From: Rhizobiaceae bacterium | GTDB taxonomy: Bacteria; Pseudomonadota; Alphaproteobacteria; Rhizobiales; Rhizobiaceae | Length of the DNA: 49,725 bases | Direction: 5' to 3' | NCBI GenBank assembly: GCA_029212415.1 | Contig: JARGOF010000002.1 | Coordinates: 1-49,725, forward strand | Shown here: one piece after another, positions 17,891 through 24,934 of the stretch | Layout of the letters: the number at the start of each line of letters is the position of its first letter | Position numbering within the stretch: the stretch's first letter is position 1 | Position numbers and translations under genes: made by a program | The notes under the pieces: model-generated | What the model saw: only the letters and a program-made list of their open reading frames with translations | The model's database searches: none | Told to the model about the DNA's origin: nothing

Positions 17891-18902
17891 TGTCGATCTC
17901 GATATTATTCTGGTGGAGGGTTGCAAGAATTCGTTCCGCGTGATGGCAGGCGGCCTGCTGGGCGCCATTGATGACGCGCAAGGCAGGAACCTCCTGCGTG
18001 CAACGCGCATCCGCATGGCTGCAGCGCGTGCGAAAATGGCAGCCGGAGGGCGGATCAATGGGACTGGGCAATTCGCCAGTCACCTCGGAACGCCTGTGCC
18101 GGCCCGCAGGCGTCGGGCGGGGCACCGCCGACAGCAGGGTTGACGTATAGGGATGGGCGGGCCGATCGAACAATTGCCGGGTCTGTCCCAGTTCGACAAT
18201 GCGGCCCAGATACATCACCGCCACCCGGTCTGCGACATGCGAGACGACTGACAGATCGTGTGAAATGAAAATCAGCGTCAGACCCATTTGCGCTTGCAGG
18301 CGCACGATCAGATTGAGAATCTGTGCCTGGATGGAAACATCCAGCGCCGATACGGGTTCGTCAGCAACGATCAGTTCGGGGCTCAGCGCGATGGCGCGCG
18401 CTATACCGATGCGCTGGCACTGCCCGCCGGAAAGTTCGTGCGGGAAGCGATCCAGGTGGAAAGGGCTGAGGCCAACCTGCTGCGCCAGTTCCTCGCCGCG
18501 CTGGCGGATCTCGGAGGCATTGCCCATGCGGTAGTTGATCAGCGCTTCGGCAATGATGGCCCGCGCCTTCATGCGCGGATTGAGGGATGCATAGGGATCC
18601 TGGAAGATCATCTGAAACCGTTGGCGGGCCGCCTTCAGTTCCTTTGGTCGCAATGTCGACAGGTCGATGCCGTCCAGTGCCATGGTTCCCGATGTGGGCT
18701 TTTCCAATTGCAGGATCAGCCGCGCCAGCGATGATTTCCCGCAACCGCTCTCCCCGACCAGGCCCAGCGTTTCGCCCTGTGCAACCTCCAGCGACACCTG
18801 ATCCACTGCCTGCAGGAACCGCTTCGGCGCACCGGGTCTTTTGCGGCCCAGTGGATAGGCCTTGCTGAGCTTGTCGAGCAGCAGATGCTGTTTTGGTTTC
18901 AT
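17883..18902 (-). CDS. ABC importer ATP-binding subunit, OppF/DppF-like
   Basis: A 339-residue ATPase with Walker [10 protein letters not shown], signature LSGGQCQRIGIARA, Walker B LIVADEPVS and the peptide-class C-terminal extension containing CHFRTRCSHADARC, a cysteine cluster typical of OppF/OppD. ATG at 18902 overlaps the upstream gene's stop as ATGA; an ATG at 18908 is also in frame. The signature motif has Cys in place of the usual Arg (GGQCQR). It works with the OppD-like subunit. Confidence 0.92.
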   Translation of the reverse strand: MKPKQHLLLDKLSKAYPLGRKRPGAPKRFLQAVDQVSLEVAQGETLGLVGESGCGKSSLARLILQLEKPTSGTMALDGIDLSTLRPKELKAARQRFQMIFQDPYASLNPRMKARAIIAEALINYRMGNASEIRQRGEELAQQVGLSPFHLDRFPHELSGGQCQRIGIARAIALSPELIVADEPVSALDVSIQAQILNLIVRLQAQMGLTLIFISHDLSVVSHVADRVAVMYLGRIVELGQTRQLFDRPAHPYTSTLLSAVPRPTPAGRHRRSEVTGELPSPIDPPSGCHFRTRCSHADARCTQEVPALRVINGAQQAACHHAERILATLHQNNIEIDNA

Positions 18903-19945
18903 GCCCATGCGCTCACGATCTCCGTGTTGCGGATACCCTCATAGACCCTGTCGGGATGAATGCAGCGGGATGTGTGTTGCGGTTCGATCAGCTGCGCCGG
19001 CGGCAGGGGGGCCGCACAGGCATCGGTGGCAAAACTGCAGCGTGGCGCATAGACACAACCGGCTACCGGCTTGTCGAGGCGCGGCACCGAACCCGGGATT
19101 TCGTTGAGCACGCTGCGGTGACCGGTTTGCGCTCCGGGCAGCGATTGAAGCAGACCGGCCGTATAGCCATGGGATGGCCGGGCAAAGAGCTTTTCCACCG
19201 GAGCCTCTTCGACAATCCGCCCGGCATACATGACCATCATGCGGTCGGCCGCATTGGCCACGACGCCCAGATCATGGGTAATCAGAATGACGCTCATGGC
19301 CAGATCCTTGCGCAGGTCTGCAATCAGGTCGAGAACCTGCGCCTGGACGGTCACATCCAGCGCCGTTGTCGGCTCGTCAGCGATCAGCAATTCCGGATCG
19401 CAGGCAAGCGCCATGGCGATCATCACCCGCTGGCGCATGCCACCCGACAATTCATGCGGATAGGCGCCCAGCCTGTTGTGGGCATCGGGAATACGCACCA
19501 GATCCAGCATTTCCAGTGTCCGCGCGCGTGCCTGGCTGCGGTTGCAGCCGCGATGTTTGCGCACCACTTCGCCAATCTGCATGCCGATCGTGTGCACCGG
19601 ATTGAGCGACGTCATGGGATCTTGAAAAATCATGCCGATGCGATTGCCGCGCACGTGTCGCATCGTCCCCTCGCTGGCACCCAGCAATTCCTGCTCACCC
19701 AGCCGGATGGAGCCTGAAGAAATGCGCGCGCCGTGGCGCGGCAAAAGGCCCATGATGGTCATGGCGGTGACGCTCTTGCCGCAGCCCGATTCGCCGACAA
19801 GGCTGAGAATTTCTCCCTTGCGCACTTCAAAGGATATGTCATCCAGAGCGCGAACCACATTGGCGCCGTCTGCAAACTCGAGGCTGAGATTGCTGACGGT
19901 GAGAATGCTCTGCCGGTCTTCGGCTTTTTCGTCCATGAAGGTCAT
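18899..19945 (-). CDS. ABC importer ATP-binding subunit, OppD/DppD-like
   Basis: A 348-residue ATPase with Walker [10 protein letters not shown], signature [14 protein letters not shown], Walker [10 protein letters not shown] and the C-terminal peptide-class motif [14 protein letters not shown]. Start ATG at 19945 overlaps the OppC-like stop (ATGA), indicating coupling. Energises uptake through the OppB/OppC-like permeases together with the OppF-like partner. Confidence 0.93.
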   Translation of the reverse strand: MTFMDEKAEDRQSILTVSNLSLEFADGANVVRALDDISFEVRKGEILSLVGESGCGKSVTAMTIMGLLPRHGARISSGSIRLGEQELLGASEGTMRHVRGNRIGMIFQDPMTSLNPVHTIGMQIGEVVRKHRGCNRSQARARTLEMLDLVRIPDAHNRLGAYPHELSGGMRQRVMIAMALACDPELLIADEPTTALDVTVQAQVLDLIADLRKDLAMSVILITHDLGVVANAADRMMVMYAGRIVEEAPVEKLFARPSHGYTAGLLQSLPGAQTGHRSVLNEIPGSVPRLDKPVAGCVYAPRCSFATDACAAPLPPAQLIEPQHTSRCIHPDRVYEGIRNTEIVSAWA

Positions 19946-20829
19946 AGGGTTCCCCTGCGCGTCTTGCGCGGATCAAGCGCGTCGCTCAGCCGGTCGCCGA
20001 GAATGTTCACCGCCAGAACCATCACTGAGAGCAGGGCGCCCGGGTAGGCCATCAATTCGGGATGAATACGAAAATAGGCGCGGGCATCGGCCATCATGCC
20101 ACCCCAACTGGGCACTTCCGGCGATGTGCCGACGCCGAGAAAACTGAGAACCGCTGATGCAATGATGGCCGAGGCACAGGCATAGGTCGCCTGCACCAGA
20201 ACCGGCCCCAGCGTATTGGGCAGAATGTGCCGCCAGACCATGGCCAGGCCGGACGTCCCGATAGATGTGGCCGCCCGCACATAGGGTTGCTCGCGCACAC
20301 CCAGCACCACGGATCGCACCAGCCGCACCATGCGCGGAATTTCAGGAATCGTGATGGCGATGATGACAGTCAGCACACCGGCATTCATCAGCGAGGCAAA
20401 GGCAATGGCCAGCAGGATGGCGGGAATGGCCATCATGGCGTCATTCAAACGCATGATGATGGCGCCGCCGATGGATGACATGCCCGCATAGATGCCGATG
20501 GCAACACCCAACACGGTTGTCAATCCGGCAACCGAAAAGCCGACGAACATCGAGGTACGCGTGCCATAGACGGCGCGGGCAAAAACATCGCGGCCCAGAT
20601 GGTCGCGGCCCCACAGGGCCTCCGGTGTTGAACCGCTCAGCCGTTCAGCCGGATTGATCTTGATGGGGTCCCCGGCAATCAGCGGCGCGGCGATGGCTAC
20701 AAGCAGCAGCGAGAGCAGGATGAAAAGACAGATTGCGGTGAGTGGATCGCGTGCAAACCAGCCGGGCAGGTCACGCAGCGTGAACCGTCTTTGAGGCGCA
20801 TTGGTCGCCTGTGTGTGCGTTGTGGACAT
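19942..20829 (-). CDS. ABC importer permease, OppC/DppC-like
   Basis: A 295-residue inner-membrane permease with N-terminal OppC helix (PLTAICLFILLSLLLVAIAA), the WGRDHLGRDVFARAVYGT signature, the EAA loop (REQPYVRAATSIGTSGLAMV) and the closing LGDRLSDALDPRKTRR. It begins three bases after the OppB-like stop. Confidence 0.93.
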   Translation of the reverse strand: MSTTHTQATNAPQRRFTLRDLPGWFARDPLTAICLFILLSLLLVAIAAPLIAGDPIKINPAERLSGSTPEALWGRDHLGRDVFARAVYGTRTSMFVGFSVAGLTTVLGVAIGIYAGMSSIGGAIIMRLNDAMMAIPAILLAIAFASLMNAGVLTVIIAITIPEIPRMVRLVRSVVLGVREQPYVRAATSIGTSGLAMVWRHILPNTLGPVLVQATYACASAIIASAVLSFLGVGTSPEVPSWGGMMADARAYFRIHPELMAYPGALLSVMVLAVNILGDRLSDALDPRKTRRGTL

Positions 20830-20832
20830 CGG

Positions 20833-21774
20833 CTAGCCTTTCACGCGCGGATCGAACAGCACATAGCTCAGATCGACGAGAAGATTGATCAGGATGAGCA
20901 GAGCCGAGAAAAACAGAATAACCCCCTGAACCACCGGATAGTCCCGCCGGGTGATGGCATCGACGGTCAGACGTCCGATGCCGGGTATGTTGAATACCGA
21001 TTCGGTCACCACCACACCGCCGACCAGCGTGGCAAAGCCGATGCCGATCACGGTTATGACGGGAACACCGGCATATTTGAGCGCATGCACAACCAAAATG
21101 CGCAATGACCCCAGACCCTTGGCGCGTGCCGTGCGGGTGAAATTCTCGTTCAGCGCTTCCAGCATGGCAGCGCGTGTCACCCTGGCGATCAGGGCGGCAA
21201 AAACCAGAGACAGGGCAATGGATGGCAGCGTTACCGAATGCAATGTTGCAAGCACGCCGTCTTTCAGCGGCTTGTAGCCCTGCACGGGAAACCACTTCAG
21301 CTTCACTGCGAAATAATAGACCAGCAGGTAGCCGATCACGAAGACAGGCACCGAAAAGCCGAACACGGCAAAAGCCATGATGGCGCGGTCTATCAGACCA
21401 TTGGCGCGCCAGGCCGCGATCACGCCGAGCGGCACCGCAATGGCGACGGTGATGATCAATGTCACGATGGCCAGAACCATCGTGGGTTCAATTCTCTGGG
21501 CAATCAGTTTTGTCACCGGCTGGTTGGAATAGACGGAATCACCCAGATCAAGCCGCAGGGCATTGCCTGCCCAGATGCCGAATTGCACAGCCAGGGGTTT
21601 ATCAAGATGCAGACGCTCGCGGATCTTTTCCACCTGCTGCGGATTGGCATTGTCGCCAGCCAGCAGCACCGCCGGGTCTCCGGGGGTCAGATGTGCCAGA
21701 GAGAAAATGAAAATGGCCACCAGCACGAAAATGGGTATCGCTGCCAGCAATCGGCCGAGAATATAAAGGAGCAT
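20833..21774 (-). CDS. ABC importer permease, OppB/DppB-like
   Basis: A 313-residue inner-membrane permease. It has the N-terminal helix, HLTPGDPAVLLAG, and the EAA-loop region NENFTRTARAKGLGSLRIL, ending LSYVLFDPRVKG. It follows the binding-protein gene by 57 bases that contain a hairpin. Forms the transport channel with the OppC-like protein. Confidence 0.93.
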   Translation of the reverse strand: MLLYILGRLLAAIPIFVLVAIFIFSLAHLTPGDPAVLLAGDNANPQQVEKIRERLHLDKPLAVQFGIWAGNALRLDLGDSVYSNQPVTKLIAQRIEPTMVLAIVTLIITVAIAVPLGVIAAWRANGLIDRAIMAFAVFGFSVPVFVIGYLLVYYFAVKLKWFPVQGYKPLKDGVLATLHSVTLPSIALSLVFAALIARVTRAAMLEALNENFTRTARAKGLGSLRILVVHALKYAGVPVITVIGIGFATLVGGVVVTESVFNIPGIGRLTVDAITRRDYPVVQGVILFFSALLILINLLVDLSYVLFDPRVKG

Positions 21775-21793
21775 CCAAACCTCACGCTTCAGG

Positions 21794-21816
21794 TCCGCCC
21801 GGACAGGCCGGGCGGA
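21794..21816 (-). promoter_or_regulatory. Intercistronic hairpin between second binding-protein and permease genes
   Basis: TCCGCCCGG-acagg-CCGGGCGGA forms a perfect 9-bp stem in the 57-bp spacer, with no T-tract. Its position matches that of the hairpin at 3602-3627 in the first importer operon, suggesting the same role in protecting the binding-protein mRNA. Confidence 0.55.
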
Positions 21817-21831
21817 ACTGAATTCAATTGA

Positions 21832-23415
21832 CTATTCGGTGCGTTGCACTTCCCAGAAGAAGGGCACGGGGCTCTGGATAAATCCCTTCAGGTTCGTTGC
21901 AATGCCCTGCGAGGGAAAGGCCTGACCCATAGGAACATAACTCACCAGATCATGGGTTGCGATCTGCATCTGTTCGGCGAGTTGCCTTTTCACCTTCGGA
22001 TCCATCTCATCGGCGAATTTCTTGCGCAGTTCCTGAAGCTCTTCAGAACATGCCCAGCCAAACCAGCCGTCGCCGCAGGCCCCGGCCACATAGACATTGG
22101 TCATCGGATTGGATTGGTCGACAAATCCCCAGCCGGTGAAGAACAGGTTCCAGCCGCCATCGGCCACAGGTTCCTTGCTGGCGCGGCGTGTGGCAACGGT
22201 TGCCCAATCGGTGATCTGCTCTTCGACGACAAATCCGGCTTCCTCAAGCATGGGTTTGAGCACCGAATAATAGGCGTCATGGGCAGGAATATCCGTCACA
22301 TGCATCAACAGGACCGGCGTTCCATCATAGCCGCCCTCTTCAAGCAGCGCTTTGGCCTTGGCGATATCGCGTGTCAGGACAGCTTGCGTATTGGCATCCG
22401 TTGCATAGGGTGTGTCGCAGAAAAACACCGCAGCGCATTCAAGATAGCGTTCCGTTGAATTGCCATAGGCGGCCTGCAGGAAGGGTGTCTGCTCCAGCGA
22501 CCACTGAAGGGCCTTGCGGATCGTCGGGTTGTCGAAGGGCGGGTTGAGATGATTGACGACCAGCTGCATGGAATTGCCGGACTGTCGCGCTGCAATGGGC
22601 TTGGCGCTATCCACCCCGTCGAAGAAGGCGAGCATGTCGGCTGGCACTTCCTCGATCCAGTCGATCTCGCCGCCAATCAGTGCGTCCACCGCAGTTGCTG
22701 TGTCCGGAATATAGATGAGTTCCACCCGGTCAAAATGCGCCACCTTGCCACCGGCTGCCATGTCTGCGGGTTCGGAACGTGGTTGATAGGCCTCGAATTT
22801 TTCGAAGACGGCGATGCTCCCCGGCACCCATTCATCGGGCAAAAGACGATAGGGCCCTGAGCCGATGGGTGTCACGACCGGGTCTGTGGGGTCATTGGCA
22901 GCCATATTGGCCGGCATGATCACCGGAACATTGGAGGAAATCTTGCCGATGGCGGAGATGACTTGCCCCCAGGGCTCCTTCATCTGCAGCACAATCGTCT
23001 TGTCATCGGGCGCTGAAATGGATTCCATTTTTGAAAAAAGCGTCTTGCCCAGCCCGTCGGCCTTGCCCCAGCGTTGCAGTGACGCAACGGCGTCGCCAGC
23101 CGTGACCTGGCTGCCATCGTGGAATTTCAGCCCGTCGCGCAGCGTGATCGTATAGGTCAGCTGGTCATCCGACAATGTGAAGCCTTCGGCCATTTGCGGC
23201 TGTGCTTCATAGTTGGAATCCAGTGCAAACAACGTGTCATACATCAGGTATGCTGCGTTGCGGATGGTGAAATTCGTCGTGGCGATCGGGTCCATCGTGT
23301 TGATGTCGCCATTCAACCGCAGACGTAAGGTTCCCTCGGCAAAAGCGCCCGGCATTGCGGCGGTCAGCAAGGCGCCTGCCACAGCTGCTGCCACCAGTGA
23401 CTTGAGTCGTCCCAT
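21832..23415 (-). CDS. ABC importer periplasmic binding protein, family 5
   Basis: A 527-residue solute-binding protein with a signal peptide ending at about PGAFA-EG and SBP_bac_5 signatures (YLMYDTLFALDSNYEAQPQM; YTITLRDGLKFHDGS; RKALQWSLEQ). GGAGGAG lies seven bases before ATG at 23415. First gene of a six-gene minus-strand operon (binding protein, two permeases, two ATPases, hydrolase). It is divergent from a LacI regulator, with a perfect 13-bp palindrome 35 bp upstream. Family 5 proteins bind peptides but also oligosaccharides and opines; LacI control makes a sugar-containing ligand worth considering. Confidence 0.92.
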   Translation of the reverse strand: MGRLKSLVAAAVAGALLTAAMPGAFAEGTLRLRLNGDINTMDPIATTNFTIRNAAYLMYDTLFALDSNYEAQPQMAEGFTLSDDQLTYTITLRDGLKFHDGSQVTAGDAVASLQRWGKADGLGKTLFSKMESISAPDDKTIVLQMKEPWGQVISAIGKISSNVPVIMPANMAANDPTDPVVTPIGSGPYRLLPDEWVPGSIAVFEKFEAYQPRSEPADMAAGGKVAHFDRVELIYIPDTATAVDALIGGEIDWIEEVPADMLAFFDGVDSAKPIAARQSGNSMQLVVNHLNPPFDNPTIRKALQWSLEQTPFLQAAYGNSTERYLECAAVFFCDTPYATDANTQAVLTRDIAKAKALLEEGGYDGTPVLLMHVTDIPAHDAYYSVLKPMLEEAGFVVEEQITDWATVATRRASKEPVADGGWNLFFTGWGFVDQSNPMTNVYVAGACGDGWFGWACSEELQELRKKFADEMDPKVKRQLAEQMQIATHDLVSYVPMGQAFPSQGIATNLKGFIQSPVPFFWEVQRTE

Positions 23416-23449
23416 AATAATCTCCTCCCAGCCGTTCTATAACGGCACA

Positions 23450-23462
23450 AAACGTTACGTTT
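23450..23462. promoter_or_regulatory. LacI-type operator candidate O1
   Basis: AAACGT-T-ACGTTT, a perfect odd-centred palindrome, 35 bp upstream of the binding-protein start. Twelve bases of it (AAAACGTTACGT, starting at 23449) recur in reverse orientation at 23635-23646. Best explained as a binding site for the divergently encoded LacI protein. Confidence 0.6.
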
Positions 23463-23482
23463 CATGAATTCCATGTTCTTCA

Positions 23483-23495
23483 GCTTGCTGCAAGC
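23483..23495. promoter_or_regulatory. Perfect 13-bp palindrome in the LacI divergent region
   Basis: GCTTGC-T-GCAAGC, a perfect 6-1-6 palindrome between the flanking operator candidates, 33 bp from the first. Its sequence differs from them, so it may bind another regulator or be coincidental. Confidence 0.35.
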
Positions 23496-23634
23496 GCATG
23501 GTTCTCTAAAGCACGAAACGATTTGTGTTTAGACAAATTATTTCCAAACGGCAAGGTGCTGCGGGACATCAGGCCAAAGAAAATTGCTATCCAACTGCTG
23601 GCTTCTTGCCAGAGACCAACAATTTGTGGCATTC

Positions 23635-23646
23635 ACGTAACGTTTT
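23635..23646. promoter_or_regulatory. LacI-type operator candidate O2
   Basis: ACGTAACGTTTT, the reverse complement of the first operator candidate's core, with a 9-bp palindromic centre (ACGT-A-ACGT). It lies 40 bp upstream of the lacI-like start and would allow autoregulation or DNA looping with the first site. Confidence 0.55.
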
Positions 23647-23685
23647 GCGTAGTCTGCGTCCTGTGGATTGAAAGGGATAATATTT

Positions 23686-24693
23686 TTGGCAACGATCAAG
23701 GACGTGGCGCGTATCGCCAACGTATCGATTACCACGGTGTCGGCCACGATCAACGGCACGGCGCCGGTCAGCAAGGCGCTGCAGCAACGCGTCTGGGATG
23801 CCGTGAAGATTGCGGGCTATCATGCCGATCCGATCGCCCGCAATCTGCGCATGGGGGTTTCCAAGACCATCGGACTCATTGTGCCCGATATTGCCACGCC
23901 CTGGGCGGCGCATCTGGCCAAGGCCATGCAAAGAGCGCTTTCGGATGTTGGTTACAATATGCTGTTTGCCAGCAATGATGATGACCCGGAGCGGGAGTTT
24001 CGCGAGATTGAACTGTTCAGTTCACACCGCGTCGCCGGCATGGTCATCGCCCCGACCACCCACGGCGAATCCTATGCGGAACGCCTGGCAGAAGCCGTGC
24101 ACACACCCACCGTTCTGGTGGATCGCATCGTTGAAAATGCCCGTTTTGATGCGGTGACCGATGACAACCAACTGGGCGCGCAGCTCATCACGCGTTACCT
24201 GCTCAAGCTTGGTCACAAGGAGATAGCCTTCCTGGTCGGCCGTCCCGGCATCTCGTCGTCGGACGAGCGTTATGCGGGTTTTCGCGAGACCATGGCCGTG
24301 GCTGGCCTGCCGGTGCGCGATGATCTGGTGCGCCGTCCGGTCTTCCGGCGCGAGCACGCCTTTGCAGCGGTACAGCAACTCATGACCCTGCCAACACCGC
24401 CGACGGCCATAGCCTGTATCAATATTGCACAATTGCTCGGTACCATGGCCGGTCTGCAGAATATGGGCCTGAAGGTTCCGGACGATGTCTCCGTCATCAG
24501 TTTCGATGGCTTTCACCCGGCCGAAGGCTGGCAACCCGCAATCACGGCACTGACCCAGGATATCACCACAATCAGCATCAAAGCCGCCGAACTGCTGCTG
24601 GCGCGTATCGGCGGGGAGGTGGATTATGGTCCACGTCTGGTGCGCGTTGCGCCAAGCCTGACAGTCAGAACATCCTGCCGCAGCATCCAGTAG
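23686..24693 (+). CDS. LacI-family transcriptional repressor
   Basis: A 335-residue regulator. The N-terminal helix-turn-helix reads MATIKDVARIANVSITTVSA, and the hinge region follows (VWDAVKIAGYHADPIARNLR). The periplasmic-binding-protein-like ligand domain then runs to the end (about 60-335). The start is TTG at 23686, with AAAGGGA ten bases upstream; this gives the standard family N-terminus, whereas the upstream in-frame TTG at 23668 does not. It is divergent from the second peptide-class importer operon and is presumably its repressor, released by the imported compound or a product. Confidence 0.9.
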   Translation: MATIKDVARIANVSITTVSATINGTAPVSKALQQRVWDAVKIAGYHADPIARNLRMGVSKTIGLIVPDIATPWAAHLAKAMQRALSDVGYNMLFASNDDDPEREFREIELFSSHRVAGMVIAPTTHGESYAERLAEAVHTPTVLVDRIVENARFDAVTDDNQLGAQLITRYLLKLGHKEIAFLVGRPGISSSDERYAGFRETMAVAGLPVRDDLVRRPVFRREHAFAAVQQLMTLPTPPTAIACINIAQLLGTMAGLQNMGLKVPDDVSVISFDGFHPAEGWQPAITALTQDITTISIKAAELLLARIGGEVDYGPRLVRVAPSLTVRTSCRSIQ

Positions 24694-24934
24694 CCCATTC
24701 CGGCTGACCTTCGTTCCACGCGGACCTGTTCACAGGGCAATCACGATACATTCACGCTGGCTGCTCCAACCTGCGATTGATCTGACCGGCACTGATATCT
24801 GTGGCGGCAGACCGAGAGCGCTGGCTGTGTACTGCGGCAAGCGATGGATGAAATGGCTGAAAAAGGTTGTCGGCCCGGTCTCTATCGGTGGGTCCTGTCC
24901 TGATTACAGCATGTTCAACAAAGGGATGGGCACC

